A stretch of 64,000 nucleotides of DNA from DATMER01 sp963844885 (GCA_963844885.1 CAWJQA010000012.1:1178001-1242000), one strand, 5' to 3'. Shown: positions 37,269 to 56,386, numbered from the stretch's first letter. Notes: generated by a model from the letters alone, not told the origin. Numbers and translations are program-made.

Positions 37269-37997
37269 ATGCTCGGCATAGAGATCGGCTACACATCATT
37301 TGTGGAGAAACTGAAGTCGACGAAATTCCTTTGCTCCACCCTAAGCTTGGTTCTCTTTATCGACCTATGTTTAGTTCTCTCAGTTCACGAGAGCGTCATC
37401 TCTGTAAAAGCTGACACGCTGAAGGCTATCTCGATTAAAGACATCGCGCTGTTCGCCACCGCGTATATTTTTATAGAAGGCTATGTGATCCCGGCTCTCT
37501 ATGGGTTCTATGCGGTGATCACGCTGCTCATAAAGGGTCGGGGATTTTCGCTAATCGCCAAGTTTACTGAGCAAAGTGTGGCAGCCATACGCTATGCGTT
37601 AGTTACCGACAATTCTGTAGCTTACGCTTTAGTTCAGAGAGTTCAAAAAAGGGTTGAGGATGTTTATGATCTTGGGAGTGCAGCGCTGGGCTTGATCATA
37701 TTGAGTTTCGCGGAGTTACTTGCAGCCAGTGAAGTCCATGCCTCTTCGCTTATCGAGGAGGTCGCGCACCGCGCCTTCGGTGTTGATCCGACAGTTGGTT
37801 ATCTCACCATTGTAGCAGAGGGATTCTTTTTCATGAGAATACTTTCTTGGCTGCTGCGCTCTACACGGTTTGTTGAAAGAGGCTTCCCATTCCGAGAGAT
37901 TTTCCAGTCGCCGCCGATCACAGGAGCGCCGGGGATTCAAGCTGAGTGGCAGTATTCGGGGACAGTTGCCCAACACTGGCCTGCAGCGGACGGCTGA
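37269..37997 (+). CDS. Multi-span membrane protein, cassette-borne
   Basis: This 242-residue protein has about four hydrophobic helices, near residues 20-40 (FLCSTLSLVLFIDLCLVLSV), 57-90 (DIALFATAYIFIEGYVIPAL onward), 135-150 (LGSAALGLIILSFAELLA) and 175-195 (GYLTIVAEGFFFMRILSWLL). No family is recognised. Its C-terminal ~10 codons overlap the attC-like site at 37968. It is clearly lower in GC than core genes. Confidence 0.6.
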   Translation: MLGIEIGYTSFVEKLKSTKFLCSTLSLVLFIDLCLVLSVHESVISVKADTLKAISIKDIALFATAYIFIEGYVIPALYGFYAVITLLIKGRGFSLIAKFTEQSVAAIRYALVTDNSVAYALVQRVQKRVEDVYDLGSAALGLIILSFAELLAASEVHASSLIEEVAHRAFGVDPTVGYLTIVAEGFFFMRILSWLLRSTRFVERGFPFREIFQSPPITGAPGIQAEWQYSGTVAQHWPAADG

Positions 37998-38029
37998 CGC
38001 CGCACGCTGAGGCGCCACGACGTTGGGGC
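37968..38029 (+). other. attC-like cassette recombination site
   Basis: R'' GCCCAAC (37968-37974) is paired with GTTGGGGC (38022-38029), with one extra G relative to the GTTRRRY core. Inside lie CTGCAGCGGACGGC and GCCGCACGCTGAGGC, which form the usual L''/L' stem of environmental attC sites. The site overlaps the end of the membrane-protein ORF and lies 30 bases before the next start. Confidence 0.7.
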
Positions 38030-38059
38030 GTCTCAAGAACCGTCATCAGGAGCCCTACG

Positions 38060-38788
38060 GTGAATACCGAATACGTTGAGATCCCGGAGCGTTTCTGCGG
38101 TCCACCGAATTCAGGTAACGGTGGCTATGTCTGTGGCCTCCTGGCCAAGCACTTGACCGGGACCGTTGCTGTCCGCTTGAAGGCACCCCCACCCTTGAAG
38201 ACGACGCTGCGCTGCGAGTGGACGAATGACTCAGCGCGCCTGTTCCACGAATCGGCCGTGATTGGCGAAGCGAGGTCTTCCGAGTTGCGGCTGGAACCGC
38301 CGAACTGCCCGACGCTCGCACAGGCCGAGCGCGCCGCTGCGGCCTTCCCAGGGTTCAAGAGCCACTTGTTCCCGCGGTGCTTCGTCTGCGGGCCTGCTCG
38401 CGAGGCTGGAGACGGGCTGCGAATTTTCTCTGGCCTGCTTGACGGCCAAAGCCTGCACGCGGCTCCCTGGGTGCCGCACCCGTCCCTTACGGACGACAGT
38501 GGAAACGTAGCCTCTGAATTCATTTGGGCAGCGCTCGACTGCCCAAGCGGGTTTGCCGTGCTGCCCGTACCAGAAGGCTTGGCCATCGTCTTGGGCGAGC
38601 TGTGCGCTTCGATAGAAGGCTCATTGACCGTTGGGCAGCCCACTGTGGTTACCTCCTGGCCTATTGCTCATGAAGGGCGCCGTCGGACCGCTGGTACCGC
38701 GATACACACGACGGCCGGGAAGCTCGTTGCCTTGGCTCGGGCAGTTTGGATCGAAGTGCCACACAGTCAATGGGCTCCTTCGAACTGA
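38060..38788 (+). CDS. Hotdog-fold thioesterase-like protein, cassette-borne
   Basis: The product has 242 residues from a GTG start with AGGAG at 7 bases. The segment PRCFVCGPAREAGDGLRIF (about residues 110-128) is typical of a family annotated as hotdog/thioesterase-like, followed by the WAALDCPSGFAV helix and a second beta-rich half (ALARAVWIEV). The likely role is acyl-CoA or small acyl thioester binding or hydrolysis; catalytic residues are not certain. It starts 30 bases after an attC-like site. GCCCAAC (38802-38808) follows 13 bases after the stop, as in a cassette whose attC is truncated. Confidence 0.6.
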   Translation: MNTEYVEIPERFCGPPNSGNGGYVCGLLAKHLTGTVAVRLKAPPPLKTTLRCEWTNDSARLFHESAVIGEARSSELRLEPPNCPTLAQAERAAAAFPGFKSHLFPRCFVCGPAREAGDGLRIFSGLLDGQSLHAAPWVPHPSLTDDSGNVASEFIWAALDCPSGFAVLPVPEGLAIVLGELCASIEGSLTVGQPTVVTSWPIAHEGRRRTAGTAIHTTAGKLVALARAVWIEVPHSQWAPSN

Positions 38789-38805
38789 TCGTGGCGGAGA
38801 CGCCC

Positions 38806-38845
38806 AACCCTTTTGAGGCCACCGCCTGTCAAGGAGTAAGCGCTC
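38806..38845 (+). repeat. 40-bp direct repeat, right copy
   Basis: Matches 34776-34815 with one mismatch. It overlaps GCCCAAC (38802-38808), an attC-type R'' core that has no partner R' downstream. Confidence 0.85.
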
Positions 38846-39045
38846 TCATTCGCTTTCCCACGGAGTCAAGGAAGGCCTGGTCGCCCATGCCAGTGAATGG
38901 CCCGGCGTCCACACGCACGGCGCTGAAGTGGCTCCGTCTTCCTTTCAGAGGGTCTACGGATAAGGAGAGGAAAGCGTTGACATGCGCTCCCCGTCACCCT
39001 AAGCTGTGGCCACAGGCAGGTGGCTACAACACCTCGGGGGTGCGC

Positions 39046-39315
39046 ATGACTGTCAGAATCGGTGTACGGGACCTCAAGAACCGGGCGTCGGAGATTGTGC
39101 GCGATGTGCATGAGCAGGATGCGGAGTACATCGTGACTCTCCGGGGTGAGCCTGTGGCCGTGCTCCGGCCGCTGCCGGAGAGAAGCGCGCGGGAGTTGCG
39201 CCAGGTTGAACGGCAAGAGGCCCTTGCGATGCTCGACGACCTGGCCGAGCGGGTCGCCAGCGCCTGGCGCTCCCCGAAGAGCGCCGTAGCGCTGGTCGAC
39301 GAGCAGCGCCGATAG
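39046..39315 (+). CDS. Phd/YefM-family antitoxin
   Basis: This 89-residue protein has the Phd/YefM N-terminal DNA-binding fold (MTVRIGVRDLKNRASEIVRD, then YIVTLRGEPVAVLRPLP). The C-terminal part (residues 45-89) would wrap the toxin. The ATG at 39046 is chosen; an in-frame GTG at 39040 is possible. It is followed after 1 base by a PIN-domain toxin gene, so the two form a type II module that probably autoregulates from the upstream region. Confidence 0.85.
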   Translation: MTVRIGVRDLKNRASEIVRDVHEQDAEYIVTLRGEPVAVLRPLPERSARELRQVERQEALAMLDDLAERVASAWRSPKSAVALVDEQRR

Positions 39316-39316
39316 A

Positions 39317-39721
39317 ATGCCTGTCGTCGACGCCAGTGTCTGCGTGGCCCTCTTCAAGGCGGATGAGCCTGGACATCCGTCGAGCCTGCGCTGGCTGGAA
39401 GAGGCCGTAAAGGGGGAGGAGCCGATCGTCTCGCCAGCCATTCTCCTGGCGGAAGTGGCCTCTGCGCTCGGCCGCGGCCTTGGAGATACGGAGATCACCC
39501 GCAAGGTGGTGGAGCTTCTCCGGGCCAGGCATCTCCTTGACCTTTTCCCTGTGACCGAGGCTCTCGCGGCCCGAGCCGCGGAGATCGCCGCCAGCCATAG
39601 GATCCGTGGCTGTGACGCTGTCTATGTAGCTCTCGCGGAACAGCTTGAGATGGAGCTGGTGACTTTGGATGGACAGCAACTCGATCGGGGAGCGAACGTC
39701 GTCGGGACGCGGACCCCCTGA
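39317..39721 (+). CDS. vapC: VapC-type PIN-domain ribonuclease toxin
   Basis: This 134-residue PIN-domain protein carries the acidic metal-binding residues: VVDASVCVALF (Asp 5), ILLAEVASAL (Glu), RIRGCDAVYVALAE (Asp) and LVTLDGQQLD (Asp). VapC toxins cleave tRNA or rRNA and are neutralised by the partner antitoxin, here the Phd/YefM protein encoded 1 base upstream. The gene ends 115 bases before glnA and closes the accessory island. Confidence 0.88.
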   Translation: MPVVDASVCVALFKADEPGHPSSLRWLEEAVKGEEPIVSPAILLAEVASALGRGLGDTEITRKVVELLRARHLLDLFPVTEALAARAAEIAASHRIRGCDAVYVALAEQLEMELVTLDGQQLDRGANVVGTRTP

Positions 39722-39755
39722 GTAGGCTCGCAGCTAGTCTATGTCGACGTGCATT

Positions 39756-39796
39756 TAGCCTAGATGTATTGACAACTAGGTTAGTTCGCGTAGAAT
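39756..39796 (+). promoter_or_regulatory. glnA promoter with overlapping operator-like dyad
   Basis: TTGACA (39769-39774) and TAGAAT (39791-39796) are 16 bases apart. The dyad TAGCCTAG (39756-39763) and CTAGGTTA (39776-39783), one mismatch, straddles the -35 box and is a candidate repressor site. The leader to the ATG at 39837 would be about 35 nt. Confidence 0.5.
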
Positions 39797-39836
39797 CTAG
39801 GACAAGATGCAGCACGCCAACCCAAGGAGGGAAACC

Positions 39837-41360
39837 ATGCACCCAACGGAGCCGAGTCGAGCCGAGGCGCTTGCCGCCATGACCGCGGAGAAGCTGGAGG
39901 AGATGGCGCAGCCGGCGCCCCGTGCCTCGCATCCGGGGCTGCGCGACTTTCTGGAGATCCCCTACGACCAGTTGGAAGAGATGAACCTCGAGGCCAAGGA
40001 GGAGCGGCTGGCCCGGCGGCCCGCCGACGTGGTCCGCGAACAGCGGATGCGCTATCTCAACGACGAGAAGCGCATCAAGGCGGTCACCGTGTGTTTCACC
40101 GACCTCGAAGGCCGGCTGCACATGTTGGACTATGACAAGAAGTTCCTGCTCAAGTCGGCGGACAATCTGACCTTCGACGGCTCGTCGATCCGCGGCTTCT
40201 CGCGGCAGCAGGAGTCGGACCTGCGGCTGGCGATCGACTGGCCGGCCTTCTACTGGCTGCCGTCGGACGTCTTCGGTCCTGGCAAGGTGCTGGCCTTCGG
40301 CGAGGTCCGCGAGCGCGACGGCAGCCCGTACAGCGCCGACATGCGGGCCGTGCTCAAGGGGTACGCCGACAAGCTGTACGCCCAGGACGGTATGGTCGCC
40401 CACGCCGCCAACGAGATCGAGGGCTTCCTCTTCCGCGGCTGCGACGCGGAGCGCGCCTACCACGAGGCCGGCCGCTTCGAGTTCATCTCCACGGGCGGCT
40501 ATTACCACTCGCTGCCGGGCGACGCCCTGCGGCAGTTCATCGACACGGCCGCCGAGGTGCAGCGGGCCATGGGCTTCGCCAACGAGAAGGACCACCCGGA
40601 GGTGGCGCCCTCGCAGTTTGAAATGAACTACAGCTACACCGAGGCCTCGGTGGCCGCCGACCAGGTGCAGCTCTACAAGCTGCTCTCCCGGCAGGTCGCG
40701 GCGCGCCTGGGGATGACGGCGAGCTTCCTGCCCAAGCCGGTGACCGGCATCAACGGTTCGGGCATGCACACCAATTTCTCGGTGACCCGCCAGTCGACCA
40801 ATCTGTTCTACGACAAGGACGGCAAGGACGGTCTCTCGGCGGCCGGCTGGGATTTCATCGGCCGCATCCTGGCCAGCGCCACGGACATCTGCCTGGTGCT
40901 CAACTCGAGCGTCAACTCGTACCGCCGCCTCGACCCCCACTTCGAGGCGCCCAACCAGATCAAGGCCTCGGCCATCGACCGCGGCTCCATGGTGCGCATC
41001 CCCCTCGGCAACGAGCGCTCGGCGCGCGTCGAGGTGCGCTCCATCGCTCCCGACTCGAACCCGTACCTGGCGATCTACACCCTGCTCAGGACCGGGCTCG
41101 AAGGCCCCCAGAGCGAAGAGGATGGGGACAAGCGGCCGCGCACCCGCTTCCTGCCGGACAACATCTACGACGCCATCCGTCTGTTCAAGGGGAGCCGGTT
41201 CATGCAGGAGGTGATGGGCGAGGAGGTGCATGCCAAGTTTGCCGAGCTCAAGCTCGCCCAGGCCGAACGCTGCCCCAAGGCCCTCGGCACCCTCATCAAG
41301 GCCTCCGAGGTGCAGTACCACCACGAGGTCACGAACCAGTTCCTCTGGTCGCAGTTCTGA
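39837..41360 (+). CDS. glnA: Glutamine synthetase, type I-like
   Basis: This 507-residue enzyme makes glutamine from glutamate, ammonia and ATP. Motifs are FDGSSIRGF (signature), NEIEGFLF (metal ligands), GYYHSLPGD, PKPVTGINGSGMHTNFS (ATP/ammonia-site loop) and NERSARVEVR. A ~60-residue N-terminal extension precedes the beta-grasp domain. The Tyr-adenylylation loop of enterobacterial GS (NLYDLPPEE) is not seen, so covalent regulation of that type is unlikely. ATG 39837 is chosen because AGGAGG ends 6 bases upstream; an ATG at 39807 sits too close to the -10 box. Confidence 0.92.
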   Translation: MHPTEPSRAEALAAMTAEKLEEMAQPAPRASHPGLRDFLEIPYDQLEEMNLEAKEERLARRPADVVREQRMRYLNDEKRIKAVTVCFTDLEGRLHMLDYDKKFLLKSADNLTFDGSSIRGFSRQQESDLRLAIDWPAFYWLPSDVFGPGKVLAFGEVRERDGSPYSADMRAVLKGYADKLYAQDGMVAHAANEIEGFLFRGCDAERAYHEAGRFEFISTGGYYHSLPGDALRQFIDTAAEVQRAMGFANEKDHPEVAPSQFEMNYSYTEASVAADQVQLYKLLSRQVAARLGMTASFLPKPVTGINGSGMHTNFSVTRQSTNLFYDKDGKDGLSAAGWDFIGRILASATDICLVLNSSVNSYRRLDPHFEAPNQIKASAIDRGSMVRIPLGNERSARVEVRSIAPDSNPYLAIYTLLRTGLEGPQSEEDGDKRPRTRFLPDNIYDAIRLFKGSRFMQEVMGEEVHAKFAELKLAQAERCPKALGTLIKASEVQYHHEVTNQFLWSQF

Positions 41361-41390
41361 GCGGCCGGTCCCGGCACCTCGTTTTCCCGC

Positions 41391-41417
41391 ACGGCGGGAA
41401 GACCCTCTTCCCGCCGT
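41391..41417. terminator. Bidirectional terminator between glnA and kinase-like gene
   Basis: A perfect 12-bp inverted repeat (41391-41402 with 41406-41417) with a CCC loop lies between convergent genes. TTTT stands 5' of it (useful for the minus-strand gene), and no T tract follows on the plus strand. Confidence 0.6.
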
Positions 41418-41427
41418 CCGCTGCCGC

Positions 41428-42534
41428 CTAGCTCAGCCGGTCCAGGTGGTCCCAGCCCAGGTCCCGGCGAAGGCGGTTCCAGGAGGCGTTCTCCTCCAGG
41501 AACATCCCGATCCGGGGCTCGCTCTCTCGCAGCGGCGGCGCTCCGGGCCGGACCAGCTCCCCGATGTGAATGGCCAGGGACAGCGGAGCGTGGGCCAGGA
41601 GACAGCCGCGCTCCGCCTCGTCGAGCCGGCGCTCGCTCTCATAGCCTTCCAGCAAGGCGAGCCCGCTCCGGCTGGCATCGTCGATCCGCTCCCGCAGCAG
41701 CGGGTCGTCCTCGCTCAACCCGTCCTTGCGCAGATAGTGGATCTCCTGGGCGATGTCGCAGAGGATGATCGCGATGTCCGTCACCTGGTAGGCCACGCAC
41801 TGCGCCTCCAGATCGAAGAGGGTGACGGTCTCGCCGTCCACGGAGAAGTTCCCGAAGTGGAACGCGCCGTGGCAGAGACCGACCCTCATGCGCGAGGTCA
41901 GGCTGCGCAGGCGGACGTCCAGCTCCCGCAGGTCGACGAGGAAGCCGTGGAGCCCCTCCTGGACCGCTTCGGAGACGGCGTGGCGGTCCTCCGATCCGAG
42001 CAGGGCGGCGATCCGGGAGATCGGCTTGCTCAGGTCCAGGTGGGTGGTCCACCACTTCTTGTCCGGAGGCGCCGGTGCGCGGATCTCCTGCACCTCCTCC
42101 AGCCCCCGCGTGACGAGGTGGAACCTCGCCAGCGACCGCCCGATGTGCCGGGCTTGCTCCGGCTTCACCCTCTGCACGACCTCGCCCGGGGCCCGGGTCA
42201 TCAGCACCGCGTGGCGCGCTCCGGACCGGCCGGCGAAGTCGGTGACGTGGCTCCCGTCCCGGCGCGGGTAGGGCTGGACCACCGGCAGCCCGCGCTCGCC
42301 GAGAATACACATCAGGTGGAGCTCGGCCTCGATCTGCCGGCGCGTGCGGCAGCCCTCGCCGTAGAGCTTGAGCACCCGCGCGGTGGGTTCCGCCTCGGGC
42401 TCCACGAGGTAGGCGCGCGACTTGGCTCCATAGCCGAGCAGGCCGACACGGTAGGGCGCCGGAATGGGATAGTGCTCGAGAATCTCCGGAATGCGCCCCT
42501 CTTCCTCGAGATCGTACTTTTCGATTCCGCTCAT
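41428..42534 (-). CDS. APH/CotS-like phosphotransferase with altered HGD motif
   Basis: This 368-residue aminoglycoside-phosphotransferase-fold protein is the last gene of the biosynthetic cluster. The nucleotide-binding N lobe (YGAKSRAYLVEPE, then RVLKLYG with the likely ATP-binding lysine) is followed by the C lobe with RVGLCHGAFHFGNFS and TLFDLEAQCVAYQVTD. In the family the catalytic loop is HGDxHxxN; here the aspartate is alanine (HGAFHFGN), while the downstream DLE metal site remains. It may be inactive or use an altered mechanism. It begins with ATGA overlapping a 27-codon ORF just downstream of the megasynthase gene. A tailoring or self-resistance role is speculative. Confidence 0.75.
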   Translation of the reverse strand: MSGIEKYDLEEEGRIPEILEHYPIPAPYRVGLLGYGAKSRAYLVEPEAEPTARVLKLYGEGCRTRRQIEAELHLMCILGERGLPVVQPYPRRDGSHVTDFAGRSGARHAVLMTRAPGEVVQRVKPEQARHIGRSLARFHLVTRGLEEVQEIRAPAPPDKKWWTTHLDLSKPISRIAALLGSEDRHAVSEAVQEGLHGFLVDLRELDVRLRSLTSRMRVGLCHGAFHFGNFSVDGETVTLFDLEAQCVAYQVTDIAIILCDIAQEIHYLRKDGLSEDDPLLRERIDDASRSGLALLEGYESERRLDEAERGCLLAHAPLSLAIHIGELVRPGAPPLRESEPRIGMFLEENASWNRLRRDLGWDHLDRLS

Positions 42535-42610
42535 CGCTGGGGGCTCCTATGGATCCAGGTCGTCCCATTCCAGATCCCGGCGTAGCCGTGGCAGGCCAGG
42601 GGTTCCGCGC

Positions 42611-42614
<4 letters not shown>
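42531..42614 (-). CDS. 27-codon ORF bridging megasynthase and kinase genes
   Basis: An ATG overlapping the megasynthase stop (ATGA) opens a 27-residue frame (MSAEPLACHGYAGIWNGTTW onward) whose TGA overlaps the kinase start (ATGA). Precise 4-base overlaps on both sides suggest a coupling ORF. In another frame the same DNA reads RLRRDLEWDDLDP then stop, close to the kinase C-terminus RLRRDLGWDHLDRLS, so it may instead be a duplicated 3' scrap of a kinase gene. No Shine-Dalgarno is evident. Confidence 0.35.
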
Positions 42615-53682
<11,068 letters not shown>

Positions 53683-53716
53683 AGAGGGCACGAGCGCACC
53701 GCGGGAGCGGCGCCGG

Positions 53717-54037
53717 CTACAGTTTCTTGAGGTAGAACGCCTCGGATTCGAAGACGCCGTCACAGTACTCGGCCAGCCGCGCCGGCAGGCCGCCGCCATC
53801 CTTGGCCTTGGGGTTGTGCTGGGTGTCGTGGAAGGCCTGCTCGTTCTCCCAGACCACGGCGAGGCCGTAGATCGGCTGTCTCTTCGACTGCATCAGCCCG
53901 ATGCCGAGCATTCCAGGCACCACCTCGTGGTGCTGGTGCGTCCTCGTGCTCAGCTCGTTCTTGAGCAGAGCCCGGGCCTGCTCTTCCATGCCCGGCTTGA
54001 CGTTGAAACGGGTCACGGTCAGGAAGAATTCGGCCAT
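53717..54037 (-). CDS. ABM-fold small protein (antibiotic biosynthesis monooxygenase-like)
   Basis: This 106-residue protein has the dimeric alpha/beta-barrel pattern of ABM/EthD-type proteins: VTRFNVKPGMEEQARALLKN at the start, GLMQSKRQPIYGLAVVWEN in the middle, and QAFHDTQHNPKAK near residues 70-82. Such proteins act as cofactor-poor monooxygenases or heme-binding enzymes; no catalytic residues can be assigned. It sits 34 bases upstream of the megasynthase gene and 5 bases downstream of the ABC exporter gene, so it belongs to the same operon and may tailor the product. Confidence 0.7.
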   Translation of the reverse strand: MAEFFLTVTRFNVKPGMEEQARALLKNELSTRTHQHHEVVPGMLGIGLMQSKRQPIYGLAVVWENEQAFHDTQHNPKAKDGGGLPARLAEYCDGVFESEAFYLKKL

Positions 54038-54042
54038 TCGAG

Positions 54043-56112
54043 TCAGGCCTCCTCGTCCTCGCTGAGCCGCACCTCCAGCCGGGAGCCGGTCTCGGCGTCG
54101 CCGCTCTGCAGGTTCCAGAGGGAAGCATAGAGGCCGCCCGTCGCGAGCAGCTCGTCGTGGTCCCCCTGCTCGCGGATCTTCCCTTGCTGGAGGACCAGGA
54201 TGCGGTTCGCGTGGCGGACGGTGGAGAGCCGGTGGGCGACGAGGATCACGCTCTTCTGCGACCCGACCTCGCGCAGCGATTTCTGGACCACCGCCTCGGT
54301 TTCGTAGTCGAGGTGGGAGGTGGCCTCGTCGAGAGCCAGGATGGGAGGGTCCTTGAGCAGCGCGCGCGCGATGGCGACGCGCTGCCTCTGGCCGCCGGAG
54401 AGCCGGCTGCCGCGCTCGCCGACCTGGGCGTCGAGCCCGCCGGGAAGGCTGTTGAGCAGGTCGCCGCCCCCGACCTCGGCCATCGCTTCGAAGAGCTGCT
54501 CGTCCGAGGCCCAGGACCGGCCGTAGAGCAGGTTGTCGCGCACCGAGCCCTGGAACAGGTAGACGTCCTGGCTCACCAGCCCCACGTCCCGCCGCAGGTC
54601 CCGGAGGTTGAGCTGCCGGATGTCCTTCCCGTCGAGCCGGATCCGCCCGGCGCCCACCTCGTAGAAGCGCAGCAGGAGGCGCAGCAACGTGCTCTTGCCG
54701 GACCCGGTCGGGCCGACGATGGCGAGGGTCTCTCCCGGCTGCAGCCGGAACGAGACGCCCTTCAGGACGGGGTGCGAGGGCGTATAGCCGAACGAAACCC
54801 TGTCGAAGACCACCTCGCCCCGCACCTTGCGCGTCGGCAGGTGGACCGGGCCGCTGCGGATCGTGGGACGGGAGCTCAGGATGACCTCGATCTCTTCCGC
54901 CGCGCGGTTGGCCTTGTGATAGAGACGGTTGATCTCGTCGAGCTCCATCGGCGCGCCCAGTAGCCGCGGAGTCAGGAAGAGGATCCAACTGAAGCGACCC
55001 TCCGTGATCTCGCCCTGGGACATGAGATGGCCGGCGAAGGCGGCCGCCGTGTAGGTCAGCGAGGTGCTGATGGCGTCGGTGAGGTCGGCCTGCCGGCGCG
55101 AGATCCGCCCGGCCTGCAGCGCGGATTCCCGCACCTGTTCTCCGGTGGAGTAGAGCCGGCGCCTCTCGTAGTGCTCGGCGGTGAAGCTCTTGACGTCGAT
55201 GATGCCGTCCAGCCCGCTTTCCAGGGTCTCGGCGTACTGGCCGGACAGCTCGCGCTGGCGGGAGTACGCCTCGGCCACCCGGCGTCCCAGGAGGCGGGAC
55301 GGCACGAACAGGAGCGGGATCGGCAGGAACAGGAACAGGGCGAAGCTCGGCGAGGTCGTCGCCATGACGATGCCGCTGAACACGACGATCATCACCTTCT
55401 CGATCGTCTTGTCGCCCGCCCGGCGGAGGAACTCGCCGATCTCGTCCACGTCCTTGGTGACCATGCGGCTGAGCCGGCCCGTGCCGTTGCGGTCGAAGAA
55501 CTCCAGATCCTGCGTCTGGATCCGGGCGAACAGCTTGGTGCGCAGCGTCTGCTCGGTGGTCTCCGCCAGGTCGTGCCATGTCCTGCGGCGGTATCCGTTC
55601 AGCCACATGCCGGCGAGGATCACGGTGAACGAGAGGCCGCCCATCAACGCCATGCGCGCGCCTCCGAAGATGCCCAGCTTCTTGAGGAACGCGGGCGGCC
55701 GACCCTGGGCGGTGTTCACCGTCCACACGAAGCTGAGGCCCTGGAGGAAGCTGAGCGACTGCCCCGCCACGGTGAGGAGCGGCGGCTTGACCAGCTTTCG
55801 CCTTTCGGGAAGGGACGCCTTGAGAACGCGCCCGAGCGGCGACTGCATGCCCGGCATTCCCAGAAGGCCCCGTTGGAAAGGGGCCCGCGGCGGCTCGGGC
55901 AGGGGCGCCAGCTCGTCCACCAGCCGCCGGATCAGCGACTTCGCATCGAAGTCGGGCGCGTCCGGGTTGAAGAGGACCAGCACCCGGCCGGTGACCGGGT
56001 TGGCCTCGGCACGCAGCACCGCCGGGTCCGCCAGCAGGCGTGCTTCCATCGCACGCGCAAAGGCCGGCCGCCGCTGAAGGCCGTCGACCTCCCAGCGCTC
56101 CCGGCCGGACAC
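54043..56112 (-). CDS. ABC exporter with N-terminal HMA-like domain
   Basis: This protein has about 689 residues from a GTG at 56112; the start is uncertain and an ATG at 56244 would overlap the upstream gene. The first ~75 residues (WEVDGLQRRPAFARAMEARL, NPVTGRVLVLFNPD) resemble heavy-metal-associated (HMA-type) ferredoxin folds but lack a CxxC. A six-helix exporter transmembrane domain follows (FFDRNGTGRLSRMVTKDVDE). The ATPase has Walker A GPTGSGKST, signature RLSGGQRQRVAIARAL, Walker B ILALDEATSHLD and H-loop VAHRLSTVRH. As a half-transporter it should dimerise. Position just upstream of the ABM and megasynthase genes suggests export of the lipopeptide-like product. Confidence 0.85.
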   Translation of the reverse strand: MSGRERWEVDGLQRRPAFARAMEARLLADPAVLRAEANPVTGRVLVLFNPDAPDFDAKSLIRRLVDELAPLPEPPRAPFQRGLLGMPGMQSPLGRVLKASLPERRKLVKPPLLTVAGQSLSFLQGLSFVWTVNTAQGRPPAFLKKLGIFGGARMALMGGLSFTVILAGMWLNGYRRRTWHDLAETTEQTLRTKLFARIQTQDLEFFDRNGTGRLSRMVTKDVDEIGEFLRRAGDKTIEKVMIVVFSGIVMATTSPSFALFLFLPIPLLFVPSRLLGRRVAEAYSRQRELSGQYAETLESGLDGIIDVKSFTAEHYERRRLYSTGEQVRESALQAGRISRRQADLTDAISTSLTYTAAAFAGHLMSQGEITEGRFSWILFLTPRLLGAPMELDEINRLYHKANRAAEEIEVILSSRPTIRSGPVHLPTRKVRGEVVFDRVSFGYTPSHPVLKGVSFRLQPGETLAIVGPTGSGKSTLLRLLLRFYEVGAGRIRLDGKDIRQLNLRDLRRDVGLVSQDVYLFQGSVRDNLLYGRSWASDEQLFEAMAEVGGGDLLNSLPGGLDAQVGERGSRLSGGQRQRVAIARALLKDPPILALDEATSHLDYETEAVVQKSLREVGSQKSVILVAHRLSTVRHANRILVLQQGKIREQGDHDELLATGGLYASLWNLQSGDAETGSRLEVRLSEDEEA

Positions 56113-56155
56113 GGAGGAGCGCAGGCGCAGACCGCTCGCCGCGCGCGGTGTGCCT

Positions 56156-56386
56156 CTAGTTCTCGACTTCACGGCGGGCGCGCTTCTGCTTGGGGGCGGC
56201 GAGCTCCTCCGTCGCCTCGGCCGCGACGTCCTCGAGCTCTTCACGGGCCGTCTGCGCGATCTCGCCGATCTTCTGGCCCGTCTGGATTCCGAGCTTGATT
56301 CCGTGCTTGGCGACCGTCCGCCAGCAATTGGCGAGGACGACGCCCGAGAAAAGACCGCCGACGAAAAACACCTTCTTCATGAACAT
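56156..56386 (-). CDS. DUF5132-like small membrane-anchored protein
   Basis: This protein of about 76 residues has one N-terminal hydrophobic helix (KKVFFVGGLFSGVVLANCW). A long charged helix follows (GQKIGEIAQTAREELEDVAA) with a basic tail (KQKRARREVEN). The layout matches DUF5132-type proteins, which often occur beside HMA-domain or metal-transport genes; here the next gene encodes an exporter with an HMA-like domain. Starts at 56392 (GTG), 56386 or 56380 are all possible. A scaffold or membrane-associated helper role is a guess. Confidence 0.6.
   Translation of the reverse strand: MFMKKVFFVGGLFSGVVLANCWRTVAKHGIKLGIQTGQKIGEIAQTAREELEDVAAEATEELAAPKQKRARREVEN

Noticed and set aside
34776..38845. 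40-bp repeats as target-site duplication of the IS
   Set aside because: Far too long and far from the IS ends; IS110 elements generally make no such duplication.
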